Assembly (NCBI GenBank): GCA_937863905.1
Contig: CALMHV010000178.1
Location: 1-11,473 of the forward strand
From: an uncultured Bacillota bacterium
GTDB lineage: Bacteria > Bacillota > Sulfobacillia > UBA995 > UBA9673
Direction of reading: 5' to 3'
DNA: 11,473 bases
A model generated the notes under the pieces. It was not told the DNA's origin. It worked only from the letters and a program-made list of their open reading frames with translations, and searched no databases. Below, piece by piece: positions 1 through 7,425 of this stretch; position 1 is the stretch's first letter, and every line of letters starts with the position of its first letter. The position numbers and the translations under genes were made by a program.

Positions 1-128
1 TGGTGGAGAGCCTGTATATGACCAACGCGGCGGACCTGGCCGTGCTCCAGCAGGCCGGAACCCTCGACGCCATTGCCCGGGCTATCTTCGAAGGCCTCGA
101 GGACTTCTTCGCCGCCTCCGGCGGATAG
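1..128 (+). CDS. C-terminal end of a probable N-acetylmuramoyl-L-alanine amidase (partial)
   Basis: An open frame enters from the left edge, with its first full codon at base 3, and stops at TAG 126-128. The visible 41 residues begin VESLYMTNAADLAVLQQAG and end in IARAIFEGLEDFFAASGG. This pattern of VE, a short hydrophobic stretch, a 'TN..D...L' segment and a closing 'IA.AI..G...FF' helix resembles the C-terminus of amidase_3 (zinc-dependent peptidoglycan amidase, CwlD/AmiC-like) proteins. There the VE glutamate is the catalytic residue. Such an enzyme would cleave the bond between muramic acid and the stem peptide outside the membrane. The neighbouring murI fits a cell-wall role. The catalytic core lies outside the window, so the family call is an inference from a short tail; another hydrolase is possible. 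Confidence 0.55.
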   Translation, partial: VESLYMTNAADLAVLQQAGTLDAIARAIFEGLEDFFAASGG

Positions 129-162
129 TAATGATGGGAACCAGACTCTCGAACGGTACGGG

Positions 163-1104
163 GTGTCACGCGTGGCCACCGTCTTTCCTTCATTGACGCT
201 CGGCATCTTCGATTCAGGGGTCGGCGGGCTCAGCCTGCTCCGGCGTCTCCTCGACGTCGCCCCGCCCCCCTGGAAGTCCGTCATCTACCTGGCCGACCTC
301 CAGCACTTCCCCTACGGACCTCGCTCGGCCGAGGAGGTCAGGCGCTTCGCCCTGGCCGGCACGGAACGGCTGGCGGCCGCGGGCGCGGGGCTTGTGGCCA
401 TCGCCTGCCACACGGCGTCGTCCTCCGGGGTCAGGGAGGGTCTCGTCCGGACCTCCGTCCCCGTCGTCGACATCATCGGCCCCGGTTCCCGCCTGGTCTC
501 CGAACTCGCGGCTCGGCACGCCCCCGAGCGAATCATCGTCCTCGGGACCGAAGGCACCGTGCGCCGGCGGGTCTGGGAAAGGGCTCTCCGCCAGGCAGGC
601 TACCGCGGCCCAATCACAGGTTGGGCCTGCCCGTTTCTGGCAAGCATCATCGAAGAGGGGCGCAACGGGGACATTCTCCGTCGCGCGGTCCTCGCGGCCA
701 CCGACGGGTTGCGGAGTGGTCGGGGGTCGGCCCAGGCCAATCCGGACATCGTGGTCCTGGGCTGCACGCACTACCCCTTTGCCGCCCGGACCATCGAAGA
801 GGTTCTCCGGACCGAAGTCCTCGGTCGCCCGGTGCGGGTCGTCGACCCGGCGGAGGCGCTGGCCTCGGACCTGGTGGCCCGGGCCCGGGCGCTGGAAGGC
901 ATGGCCGGCCCCTCCGGCGAAGGAACCAGGGTCGTTGAGCGAAGCGGCGGGTTGCCGGTCGAGGTCAGGTTTCTGACCACCGGCCGGGCGTCGTACTTGG
1001 CCGAGCGCGCCGGGCAACTCCTCGCGGATGTCGACAAGACCGGGCCATACCGTTTGCGGCTGGACGAGGTCCAGGAAGTCACCTTCCCCGACTCGCCGGT
1101 CTGA
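163..1104 (+). CDS. murI: Glutamate racemase (MurI), variant active-site motif
   Basis: MurI interconverts L- and D-glutamate without a cofactor, supplying D-glutamate for peptidoglycan precursors in the cytoplasm. From GTG 163 the protein is 313 residues, longer than the usual roughly 265. Family motifs appear in order: GIFDSGVGG (catalytic Asp17, Ser18), FPYG (about 49-52), ACHTAS with catalytic Cys82, GTEGT, and LGCTHYPF with the second catalytic Cys201 and His203. The residue after Cys82 is His, where the family normally has Asn that contacts substrate. The later S..Y of the GT..T motif reads R..W. The start is uncertain. ATG 73 would overlap the upstream gene and add an unlikely Ser/Pro-rich leader; GTG 172 and TTG 193 are also in frame, and none has a strong ribosome site. 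rph follows closely. A related Asp/Glu racemase with another substrate cannot be excluded. Confidence 0.85.
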   Translation: MSRVATVFPSLTLGIFDSGVGGLSLLRRLLDVAPPPWKSVIYLADLQHFPYGPRSAEEVRRFALAGTERLAAAGAGLVAIACHTASSSGVREGLVRTSVPVVDIIGPGSRLVSELAARHAPERIIVLGTEGTVRRRVWERALRQAGYRGPITGWACPFLASIIEEGRNGDILRRAVLAATDGLRSGRGSAQANPDIVVLGCTHYPFAARTIEEVLRTEVLGRPVRVVDPAEALASDLVARARALEGMAGPSGEGTRVVERSGGLPVEVRFLTTGRASYLAERAGQLLADVDKTGPYRLRLDEVQEVTFPDSPV

Positions 1105-1132
1105 ACGGGGCGGCTCGTTCGGGGGTGCCGTC

Positions 1133-1891
1133 TTGAGGATCGATGGGCGTGAAGCGTCCGACCTGCGTCCGTTCTCTCTCACCCGCAACTTCACCCGGTA
1201 CGCCGAGGGCTCCGTCCTCGTCCGCTCCGGCGACACCTGGGTCCTCACCACGGCCTCGGTCGAGGACAAGGTCCCCCAGTTCCTGAAGGGGACCGGCCGC
1301 GGCTGGGTGACGGCGGAGTACGCCATGCTCCCCCGAGCCACACCGGACCGGCGCCCGCGCGAGAGCGGTCTCGCCCCGAAGTCGGCCGGCCGTTCCCTCG
1401 AGATCCAGCGCCTTGTCGGGCGGAGCCTGCGGGCCGTCGTGGATCTTGACGCCCTCGGGGAACGCAGCATCTGGATCGATTGCGATGTCCTCCAGGCCGA
1501 CGGGGGAACCCGGACGGCCGCCGTCACCGGCGCCTTCGTGGCCCTGGCCGACGCCTGCCTCAAACTGAAGAAGGCCGGCCGAGTTTCGGCCTTCCCGATC
1601 GTGGACTACGTGGCCGGCGTGTCGGTGGGTATCGTCCGCGGGGAACCCATCCTCGACCTCTGCTTCGCCGAAGACAGCGAGGCCCGCGTCGACATGAACG
1701 TCGTCATGACCGGACGCGGAGGGTTTGTCGAGATCCAGGGCACCGCGGAGCACGGGAGCTACGACGAGGAGGAGTTGAAGAGCCTGCTGGCCCTGGCCCG
1801 CTCCGGCTGCGCCCGGCTGATAGAGTTCCAGAAGGACGCCCTGGGCGCCGACGCGGACGCCGTCCCCTCTCCCGGCGGGAACGGCCGGTGA
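1133..1891 (+). CDS. rph: Ribonuclease PH
   Basis: RNase PH is a phosphate-dependent 3'-5' exoribonuclease that trims tRNA 3' ends. It acts as a hexamer in the cytoplasm. The 252-residue protein from TTG 1133 matches the usual length. Highly conserved segments are all present: [13 protein letters not shown] (18-30), [16 protein letters not shown] (55-70), [13 protein letters not shown] (90-102), [15 protein letters not shown] (115-129) and [12 protein letters not shown] (183-194). Arg87 and Thr126-Arg127 correspond to the phosphate-binding residues, and Asp181 and Asp187 to the metal-binding acids. TTG 1133 was chosen because GGGGGTG lies about six bases upstream and the homology starts at LRIDGR. 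An ATG at 1028 is in frame but would run 77 bases into murI. The gene ends in a 4-base GTGA overlap with the next one, implying translational coupling. All tRNAs downstream encode CCA, which suits RNase PH trimming. Confidence 0.95.
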   Translation: MRIDGREASDLRPFSLTRNFTRYAEGSVLVRSGDTWVLTTASVEDKVPQFLKGTGRGWVTAEYAMLPRATPDRRPRESGLAPKSAGRSLEIQRLVGRSLRAVVDLDALGERSIWIDCDVLQADGGTRTAAVTGAFVALADACLKLKKAGRVSAFPIVDYVAGVSVGIVRGEPILDLCFAEDSEARVDMNVVMTGRGGFVEIQGTAEHGSYDEEELKSLLALARSGCARLIEFQKDALGADADAVPSPGGNGR

Positions 1892-3120
1892 GTTCACCGG
1901 AGTCTCGCACCCTCCTGGTGGCGACCACGAATCCGGACAAGGTCGCCGAGCTTGGTCCCATCCTGTCCCCGGCTCTGGACGCTCTTGGTCTCACCCTCCG
2001 GTCGCTTTCCCCGGACGCCCCGCCGGTCACCGAGGACCGGCCCACCTTCTCCGGCAACGCCGTTCTCAAGGCTCTGGCCGCCGCCGGCTGGTCCGGAGAG
2101 GTCGCCCTGGGTGAGGACTCGGGGCTCGAGGTCGACGCTCTGGGCGGGGCCCCGGGCGTCTTGTCGGCGCGGTACAGCGGGGGTGGTCCGGCCGAAAACA
2201 ACAAGCTTCTCCTGGAACGGCTGGCCGGCGTCCCGCAGGGCCGGCGCGGCGCCAGGTTCCGGACGGCCGTGGCCCTCAAGGTCCCGGACGGCCCGCTCTT
2301 CGTGGCCGAGGGGATGACGGAGGGTGAGATCACCGGCCAGCCCAGGGGGAGCGGCGGCTTCGGCTACGACCCGGTCTTCCTCTCCCGGGACCTGGGCCGC
2401 ACCTTTGCCGAGGTCAGCCGGGACGAGAAGGCCCGGGTCAGCCACAGGTCCCGCGCCCTCCGGGCCGTGCGAGGCTACCTCTTTGAAGCCTTCGCGGCCC
2501 AGGACTTCGAGACGCCGCAGGGTCCGCTCCCCGGCCATGGGACGTGCCTTCAGGCCTTGTTCGCCGCCAAGTGCCCACCCGGTCTGGTCCGACACCAACT
2601 CGCGGCCGGCCGTCTGGGCCGTGAGTTGGCCTTGTCCCTGGCCGAGGCCGGCGTGCCTGCCGACGCCCGGCTGGCGGCCGCCGCCGGTCTGCTCCACGAC
2701 ATCGGCCGAAGCCCGTTCGACAAACCGAAGGGGAACGGCGCCAAGCCATCCCGTGGTGTCGTCGAGCACGCTCGGCTCTCGGCCCAGTGGGTGGCCGGGC
2801 AGGGTTTCGACCCGCGCCTGGCGCGAGCGGTGCTTGTCCACGGTCTAGATTCGTTTCTTGTCGCCGAATTCAAACCGTCGACTTGGGAAGAACGGATTCT
2901 GATGCTGGTCGACAAGCTTGTTGAGGAGGTCTACGTGGGGCTCGCGGCCCGCCTGGCCGGCCTCCGGCGGCGATATCCCGCTTCGCGAAGACTCATCGCT
3001 GCTTGCCGGCGACCGCTGAAGGACCTTGAAGCGCAACTGGCCTCGGCCTGCCGTGTGACGCCCGCCGAGATGAACAAGCGCCTGGCTGCCGCGCTGGAAG
3101 TCGTTTCGTTGACCCTTTGA
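1888..3120 (+). CDS. RdgB/HAM1 non-canonical purine NTP pyrophosphatase fused to an HD phosphohydrolase domain
   Basis: A single 410-residue frame joins two enzymes. Residues about 8-197 are an RdgB (HAM1) domain, which hydrolyses XTP, ITP and dITP to monophosphates and keeps deaminated purines out of nucleic acids. It shows TTNPDKVAE (13-21), [16 protein letters not shown] (75-90, base Asp77), SARYSG (93-98), GSGGFGYDP (154-162) and SHR (185-187). After a short linker, residues about 215-400 form an HD domain with His235, the His270-Asp271 pair in LLHDIGR, His294, His318 and Asp342, the full set expected of an active metal-dependent phosphohydrolase. The HD substrate cannot be read from the sequence; a nucleotide or cyclic nucleotide is typical of the superfamily. 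GTG 1888 overlaps the rph stop and has GGCGGGA upstream. An ATG further upstream at 1480 would only read rph out of frame. Family members are usually about 200 residues without the HD part. Confidence 0.9.
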   Translation: MSSPESRTLLVATTNPDKVAELGPILSPALDALGLTLRSLSPDAPPVTEDRPTFSGNAVLKALAAAGWSGEVALGEDSGLEVDALGGAPGVLSARYSGGGPAENNKLLLERLAGVPQGRRGARFRTAVALKVPDGPLFVAEGMTEGEITGQPRGSGGFGYDPVFLSRDLGRTFAEVSRDEKARVSHRSRALRAVRGYLFEAFAAQDFETPQGPLPGHGTCLQALFAAKCPPGLVRHQLAAGRLGRELALSLAEAGVPADARLAAAAGLLHDIGRSPFDKPKGNGAKPSRGVVEHARLSAQWVAGQGFDPRLARAVLVHGLDSFLVAEFKPSTWEERILMLVDKLVEEVYVGLAARLAGLRRRYPASRRLIAACRRPLKDLEAQLASACRVTPAEMNKRLAAALEVVSLTL

Positions 3121-3137
3121 TATTGCCGTTCTATACT
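3109..3137 (+). promoter_or_regulatory. Sigma-70-type promoter of tRNA-Pro
   Basis: TTGACC at 3109-3114 and TATACT at 3132-3137 are separated by exactly 17 bases. Transcription would start near 3144, about 23 bases before tRNA-Pro. The -35 box is formed by the last sense codons of the RdgB-HD gene, so the promoter overlaps its stop codon. The match is strong, but no expression data exist. Confidence 0.75.
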
Positions 3138-3166
3138 AGGCTAGACTCGACGCTCGGCTGGGCCGT

Positions 3167-3244
3167 CGGGGCGTAGCGCAGCTTGGCTAGCGCGCCTGCT
3201 TTGGGAGCAGGAGGTCCCGGGTTCAAATCCCGGCGCCCCGACCA
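3167..3244 (+). tRNA. tRNA-Pro (anticodon UGG)
   Basis: Acceptor arms CGGGGCG (3167-3173) and CGCCCCG (3234-3240) pair fully. The anticodon stem CCTGC/GCAGG closes a seven-base loop TTTGGGA, giving anticodon TGG at 3202-3204. The T arm CCGGGTTCAAATCCCGG is canonical. The discriminator is A, and CCA is encoded at 3242-3244. First gene of a seven-tRNA block. Confidence 0.97.
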
Positions 3245-3280
3245 GCATTCTGGTCAATAACACCATGCTCTGCCAGCGTT

Positions 3281-3310
3281 TTGACGGTCTTTTCGAGCGC
3301 GTGCTATACT
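3281..3310 (+). promoter_or_regulatory. Second tRNA-cluster promoter, upstream of tRNA-Gly
   Basis: TTGACG at 3281-3286 and TATACT at 3305-3310 lie 18 bases apart, and TGC directly before the -10 box makes an extended -10 element. It sits between tRNA-Pro and tRNA-Gly, so the six distal tRNAs can be transcribed independently of tRNA-Pro. The start would fall near 3317, giving a leader of about 53 bases before tRNA-Gly. An imperfect hairpin (3244-3269, AGCA/TGCT and TGGT/ACCA arms) just upstream might end the tRNA-Pro transcript, but no clear T-tract follows it. Confidence 0.75.
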
Positions 3311-3369
3311 GTAACGTGCCCTTTCGGGGGCCGCACCTTGAGGAGTTCCACGACATGCGGGTATCGCGG

Positions 3370-3443
3370 GCGGGTGTAGCCTAATGGTAGGGCGGGAGCC
3401 TTCCAAGCTCCTAGCGTGGGTTCGATTCCCATCACCCGCTCCA
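3370..3443 (+). tRNA. tRNA-Gly (anticodon UCC)
   Basis: GCGGGTG (3370-3376) pairs with CACCCGC (3433-3439). The anticodon stem GGAGC/GCTCC encloses loop CTTCCAA with anticodon TCC. The T arm carries GGTTCGATTCC. The discriminator is T, and CCA is encoded at 3441-3443. Confidence 0.97.
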
Positions 3444-3455
3444 TGATTTTGCAGC

Positions 3456-3531
3456 GCGCCTGTAGCTCAGTGGATAGAGCGGCTGGCTTCTACCCAGATG
3501 GCCGGGGGTTCGAATCCTCCCAGGCGCGCCA
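3456..3531 (+). tRNA. tRNA-Arg (anticodon UCU)
   Basis: GCGCCTG (3456-3462) pairs with CAGGCGC (3521-3527), followed by discriminator G and encoded CCA. The loop CTTCTAC gives anticodon TCT at 3489-3491, reading AGA and AGG, codons that look rare in this GC-rich genome. The outermost pair of the anticodon stem is a G-A mismatch (3482/3498). The T arm GGGGGTTCGAATCCTCC has one G-T pair. Overall fold is intact. Confidence 0.95.
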
Positions 3532-3585
3532 ATTTGGGACGTCGGTGGCCGTAGCACCAACACCGATGACGCGCGATAGTTTTGT

Positions 3586-3663
3586 GGTGAATGTAGCTCA
3601 GTCGGTTAGAGCGCCAGACTGTGGCTCTGGAGGCCGCGGGTTCGAGACCCGTCATTCACCCCA
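3586..3663 (+). tRNA. tRNA-His (anticodon GUG)
   Basis: GTGAATG (3587-3593) pairs with CATTCAC (3653-3659). The loop CTGTGGC between CCAGA and TCTGG gives anticodon GTG. The encoded extra G at 3586 (G-1) faces discriminator C3660, the identity pair of tRNA-His, and CCA is encoded at 3661-3663. The 54-base spacer before it has a possible six-base-pair hairpin (TCGGTG 3542-3547 / CACCGA 3561-3566) without a T-tract. Confidence 0.97.
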
Positions 3664-3710
3664 TTTTGCCCGGTTCTTGTTCCGCCGGTTGGCGGGCGAA
3701 AGTATGGTGC

Positions 3711-3784
3711 TGGGGCGTGGCCAAGTGGTAAGGCAGGGGACTTTGGATCCCCGATCGTTGGTTCGAATCCAGCCGCCCCAGCCA
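3711..3784 (+). tRNA. tRNA-Gln (anticodon UUG)
   Basis: TGGGGCG (3711-3717) pairs with CGCCCCA (3774-3780). Loop CTTTGGA between GGGGA and TCCCC gives anticodon TTG. The T arm contains GGTTCGAATCC. The discriminator is G with encoded CCA (3782-3784). A U-A first acceptor pair is typical of tRNA-Gln. Confidence 0.97.
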
Positions 3785-3794
3785 GTCTTCTTGT

Positions 3795-3870
3795 GGGCCA
3801 TTAGCTCATCCGGCAGAGCATCCGCCTTTTAAGCGGACGGTGGAAGGTTCGAGTCCTTCATGGCCCACCA
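3795..3870 (+). tRNA. tRNA-Lys (anticodon UUU)
   Basis: GGGCCAT (3795-3801) pairs with ATGGCCC (3860-3866). The anticodon stem TCCGC/GCGGA encloses CTTTTAA, giving TTT. The discriminator is A with encoded CCA (3868-3870). It lies only 10 bases after tRNA-Gln, consistent with a shared precursor. Confidence 0.97.
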
Positions 3871-3886
3871 CCAGTTTGCGGTTCGA

Positions 3887-3971
3887 GCGGGCGTGGCGGA
3901 ACGGCAGACGCGTACGGCTTAGGACCGTATGGGCTGGTCCCATGGGAGTTCGAGTCTCCCCGCCCGCACCA
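3887..3971 (+). tRNA. tRNA-Leu (anticodon UAG)
   Basis: GCGGGCG (3887-3893) pairs with CGCCCGC (3961-3967). The anticodon stem TACGG/CCGTA encloses CTTAGGA, giving TAG. A long variable arm (TGGGCTGGTCCCA region) marks it as class II. The discriminator is A with encoded CCA (3969-3971). Last tRNA of the block. Confidence 0.97.
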
Positions 3972-4140
3972 GTTTCCCAATCTACGAATCCCTCCCTCCC
4001 CCGCCGTGGGCGCCCCGCCCGGCCGCGGTTCGACTGGTCCGGCCGGCGCCACCGGTGACGGGTCCGAGGGCTTCCGCCCTGGAGTGACGATAAAGCTGAC
4101 GAGCCGACAAGAGCCTTCCGCCCTACCCCTGGACGTCGCC

Positions 4141-5445
4141 GTGACGAAGCTCGAAGGACACAAGGTCAGTTTGGCGGTGACGGTCAGCCCCGAGCAGGTT
4201 GGCCGGGCCTACGACCGGGCCTACCGGAGTCTCGTCGGCCGGGTGAACGTGCCCGGCTTCCGGCGTGGTAAGGTTCCGCGCCCCGTCCTGGAGAGGCACG
4301 TCGGTTTGGAGGCTTTCCGCGAGGAGGCCCTCGAGACCGCCGTCTCCGAAGCCTACGCTCAGGCTCTGGAGACCAAGGGCCTCGACCCCATCACCCGCCC
4401 GGAAGTGGAGATCGTCAAGTTCCAGGAGAACGAGCCCTTTGTTTTCAAAGCGACGGTCGAGGTGAAGCCGGAGGTCAAGTTGGGGAAATACACTGGACTG
4501 GGTCTTGAGGTCGCCCCCAAGCCCGTGACCGAGGACGACATCGAGGCGCAGTTACGCTCAATCCAGGAGCGGCAGGCTGTCCTGGAACCGGTCGGGCCGG
4601 AGACGGCCCTGACCGACGGTCTGTTTGCCGTCTTGGACTACCGCGGGACCATCGACGGGGAGAAGTTCCCGGGCGGCGACACCGAAGGCGCGTTGGTCCA
4701 GTTGGGCGCGGGCCAGGTCGAGCCGGAGATCGAGAAGGCCATCCAGGGCGCCAAGGTGGGCGAGGAGCGCGAGGCGACCCTGACCTTCCCGGCCGACATA
4801 CCGAACCCCGCGCTGCAGGGGAAGACGGCCCTGATCAAAGTCACCGTCCGGGAAGTGAAGGAGAAGAACCTGCCGGAGCTTACCGAAGAGTTCGCCAAGG
4901 AAGTGACCGGGCTGGATCTGGTCGCGCTCAGAGAGCGGGTCCAGGAGAGCCTTGAGGAGAGAGCCAAGCGCGACGCAGGCGACGAGCTGGCCCGGCAGGT
5001 CGTCGAGCGGGTGACGGCCGACGCCGAGGTCGAACTGCCGGAGACCCTGATCACCCGGAGCATCGAGCGTCACACGGAAGACACTAAGGAGCGCCTGTCC
5101 CGGCAGAACCTGGACATCGACCAGTACCTTAAGATAGTCGGACTGGAGCGCGAGCAGTGGGAGAAGGACCTCCGCCGGCGCTCCGAACATGAAGTGAAGC
5201 GTGAACTCGTCCTGGAGGCCATCGCCAAGCGCGAGAACATCCAGGCCGAAGGGGCCGAGATAGAGTTCGAGATTGCCAGACTGGCCGCTTCGGCCAGGCA
5301 GAAGCCGGAGAAGGTCCGCGAATACTTCGTGAACGACGCCGGGCGTCTAGAGTCGCTGCGGACGGGGATAATCACCGACAAGACGGTTCGCTACTTGGCG
5401 CACGAAAACACGGCCCGCCAGCCGAAAGAACCGAAGCAGGCTTAG
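4141..5445 (+). CDS. tig: Trigger factor (ribosome-associated chaperone with degenerate FKBP domain)
   Basis: Trigger factor binds near the ribosome exit tunnel and shields nascent chains. From GTG 4141 it has 434 residues, the family norm. The N-terminal ribosome-binding domain carries GFRRGKVPR (39-47), the L23-docking signature. The FKBP-type domain spans about 157-240, starting near [12 protein letters not shown] and closing before [12 protein letters not shown]. The long helical C-terminal arm follows to the end and is rich in charged residues. Inside the FKBP domain the usual IPGFE is VEPEIE (193-198) and the usual FPEEYH is FPADIP, so key active-site positions are changed. The start is uncertain: GTG 4084 and ATG 4006 are in frame, but they add low-complexity sequence and none has a good ribosome site; homology begins near [10 protein letters not shown]. 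clpP follows after 20 bases, forming a tig-clpP-clpX operon. Confidence 0.93.
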   Translation: MTKLEGHKVSLAVTVSPEQVGRAYDRAYRSLVGRVNVPGFRRGKVPRPVLERHVGLEAFREEALETAVSEAYAQALETKGLDPITRPEVEIVKFQENEPFVFKATVEVKPEVKLGKYTGLGLEVAPKPVTEDDIEAQLRSIQERQAVLEPVGPETALTDGLFAVLDYRGTIDGEKFPGGDTEGALVQLGAGQVEPEIEKAIQGAKVGEEREATLTFPADIPNPALQGKTALIKVTVREVKEKNLPELTEEFAKEVTGLDLVALRERVQESLEERAKRDAGDELARQVVERVTADAEVELPETLITRSIERHTEDTKERLSRQNLDIDQYLKIVGLEREQWEKDLRRRSEHEVKRELVLEAIAKRENIQAEGAEIEFEIARLAASARQKPEKVREYFVNDAGRLESLRTGIITDKTVRYLAHENTARQPKEPKQA

Positions 5446-5465
5446 GGGAGAGGGGAGAACCACTG

Positions 5466-6083
5466 ATGAGCGGGTATTTGGTGCCAATCGTCGTCGAGCA
5501 GACGCCCAAAGGCGAACGCTCCTATGACATCTACTCCCGCCTCTTAAAGGACCGGATCATCTTCATCGGCACCGAGATCGACGACACGATAGCCAATCTC
5601 GTGGTGGCTCAGCTTCTGTTCCTGGAAAGTGAGGACCCGGAGAAGGACGTCCACCTCTATATCAACTCTCCGGGAGGATTCGCGCACTCCGGTCTGGCCA
5701 TCTACGATACGATGCAGTACATCAAATCCGACGTCTCGACCATCTGCGTCGGCATGGCGGCCAGCGCGGCCGCGGTCATCCTGGCCGGCGGGGCCAAGGA
5801 AAAGCGTTTCGCCCTACCCAACAGCCGGATTATGATCCACCAGCCGGCCGGCGCGGCCCAAGGCCAGGCGTCCGACATAGAGATTCACGCCCGGGAGATT
5901 CTGAAGACGCGCGAAAAGCTGAATGAGATCCTTTCCCGTCACACGGGGCAGCCCCTGGACCGCGTGGCCAGGGACACGGAGCGCGACTTCTTCATGTCCC
6001 CGGAAGAAGCGAAGGTCTACGGGCTGATCGACGGCACGCTCAACCCGAGGGAGTTGCCCTTGGCGCGAAAGGGTGTCAAGTAG
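5466..6083 (+). CDS. clpP: ATP-dependent Clp protease proteolytic subunit ClpP
   Basis: ClpP is the serine peptidase barrel that degrades proteins unfolded by ClpX or other Clp ATPases. The 205-residue protein has the complete triad: Ser100 in GMAASAAA, His125 in RIMIHQPAG and Asp174 in TERDFF. The spacing from His to Asp (49 residues) equals that in Escherichia coli. The oxyanion segment INSPGG (66-71) and the N-terminal loop region [22 protein letters not shown] are typical. The residue after the catalytic Ser is Ala rather than the commoner Met. The ATG is well supported by AGGGGAG eight bases upstream. The C-terminus has a short Arg/Lys-rich tail. It sits 20 bases after tig and 47 before clpX, so co-expression with its ATPase partner is likely. 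Confidence 0.98.
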   Translation: MSGYLVPIVVEQTPKGERSYDIYSRLLKDRIIFIGTEIDDTIANLVVAQLLFLESEDPEKDVHLYINSPGGFAHSGLAIYDTMQYIKSDVSTICVGMAASAAAVILAGGAKEKRFALPNSRIMIHQPAGAAQGQASDIEIHAREILKTREKLNEILSRHTGQPLDRVARDTERDFFMSPEEAKVYGLIDGTLNPRELPLARKGVK

Positions 6084-6130
6084 ATAGGTAGGCGGGGAAG
6101 CGCAGGGAACCTGGTTGGAAGAGGTGACCC

Positions 6131-7414
6131 ATGTTCAAGTTCACCGATGAGAAGGGCCAACTCAAGTGCTCGTTCTGCGGCAAGGTCCAGGAACAGGTGA
6201 AACGCCTGGTCGCCGGACCCGGCGTGTACATCTGCGACGAGTGCATCGAGTTGTGCAACGAGATCATCGAGGACGAGTTCAGCGAGGAGCTCGAGCTCGA
6301 ACTGAAGGATCTGCCCAAGCCCCGGGAGATAAAGACCTTCCTGGACGAGTACGTCATCGGCCAGGAGCGGGCCAAGAAGATCCTGTCGGTCGCCGTCTAC
6401 AACCATTACAAGCGGATCAACCTGGGTGGGAAGATCGACGATGTGGAACTCCAGAAGTCGAACATCGTCATGCTCGGGCCGACCGGCTCGGGCAAGACCC
6501 TCCTGGCCCAGACCCTGGCCCGGTTCCTCAACGTGCCCTTCGCCATCGCCGACGCGACCTCCCTGACGGAAGCGGGCTACGTCGGCGAGGACGTCGAGAA
6601 CATCCTGCTCAAGCTCATCCAGAACGCCGACTACGACATCGAGAAGGCCGAGAAGGGCATCGTCTATATCGACGAGATCGACAAGATAGCGCGGAAGTCG
6701 GAGAACCCGTCCATCACGCGCGACGTGTCGGGCGAAGGTGTCCAGCAGGCCCTGCTCAAGATTCTGGAGGGCACGGTGGCCAGCGTCCCGCCGCAGGGCG
6801 GCCGCAAGCACCCCCACCAGGAGTTCATCCAGATCGACACGACCAACATCCTGTTCATCACCGGCGGGTCGTTCGACGGCATCGACCGGATCATCCAGAG
6901 CCGCATCGGCAAGAAGGGGCTGGGCTTCGGGGCCGAGATACGGACCGCTCAGAGCAAGGCCCGGATAGGCGAGATCCTGGCCAAGATAATGCCCGACGAC
7001 CTCCTCAAATTCGGGATGATACCTGAGTTCGTGGGGCGCGTGCCCATTATCGTGACCCTTGACGCGCTGGACGAGAGCGCCCTCATCCGCATCCTGACCG
7101 AGCCGAAGAACGCGCTCACCAAGCAGTACTGCAAGTTCTTCGAACTCGACTGCGTGGACCTTGAGTTCACGGATGACGCCCTGCGCACCGTGGCCGCCGA
7201 GGCCATGAAGCGCAACACCGGGGCCCGCGGCCTGCGGGCCATCCTCGAGGACATCATGCTCGATGTGATGTACGAGTTGCCGTCGCGTACCGACGTGTCC
7301 AAGTGCATCGTCAACACGGAGGTCGTGATGAAGCAGAAGGAGCCCATCCTCGTGCCGGGCACCCGCAAGGTCAAGCCTGAGGTGGGGGCGAAGCCGAAGG
7401 AAGAGACGGCGTAG
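6131..7414 (+). CDS. clpX: ATP-dependent Clp protease ATP-binding subunit ClpX
   Basis: ClpX is the hexameric AAA+ unfoldase that selects substrates and feeds them to ClpP. The 427-residue protein is of normal length. The N-terminal zinc-binding domain has Cys13, Cys16, Cys35 and Cys38. The AAA+ core shows Walker A GPTGSGKT (116-123), pore loop GYVG (149-152), Walker B VYIDEID (178-184) and the ClpP-docking loop as LGF (264-266). Sensor 2 lies in [24 protein letters not shown] near the C-terminus. GAGGTGA ends four bases before the ATG, a strong ribosome site. A Lys/Glu-rich end follows. The gene converges on the DUF438 gene with only 11 bases between them and no convincing terminator hairpin with a T-tract. 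Confidence 0.98.
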   Translation: MFKFTDEKGQLKCSFCGKVQEQVKRLVAGPGVYICDECIELCNEIIEDEFSEELELELKDLPKPREIKTFLDEYVIGQERAKKILSVAVYNHYKRINLGGKIDDVELQKSNIVMLGPTGSGKTLLAQTLARFLNVPFAIADATSLTEAGYVGEDVENILLKLIQNADYDIEKAEKGIVYIDEIDKIARKSENPSITRDVSGEGVQQALLKILEGTVASVPPQGGRKHPHQEFIQIDTTNILFITGGSFDGIDRIIQSRIGKKGLGFGAEIRTAQSKARIGEILAKIMPDDLLKFGMIPEFVGRVPIIVTLDALDESALIRILTEPKNALTKQYCKFFELDCVDLEFTDDALRTVAAEAMKRNTGARGLRAILEDIMLDVMYELPSRTDVSKCIVNTEVVMKQKEPILVPGTRKVKPEVGAKPKEETA

Positions 7415-7425
7415 CCGGCGCGGGC

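Noticed and set aside
73..162. Extended N-terminus of MurI from ATG 73
   Set aside because: It would overlap the upstream gene by 56 bases and encode a Ser/Pro-rich stretch not found in the family; the out-of-frame amidase tail explains these bases.
214..1563. A 449-codon open frame on the minus strand
   Set aside because: It lies antisense to murI and rph, whose protein motifs are unmistakable. Long antisense frames are expected in GC-rich coding DNA, and its translation is low complexity.
3416..4058. Open frames running through the tRNA block
   Set aside because: They are composed of tRNA sequence; well-folded tRNAs with CCA ends explain the region fully.
6920..6928. LGF instead of IGF in the ClpP-docking loop of ClpX
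   Set aside because: LGF occurs in other functional ClpX proteins, such as those of actinobacteria, so it is ordinary variation.
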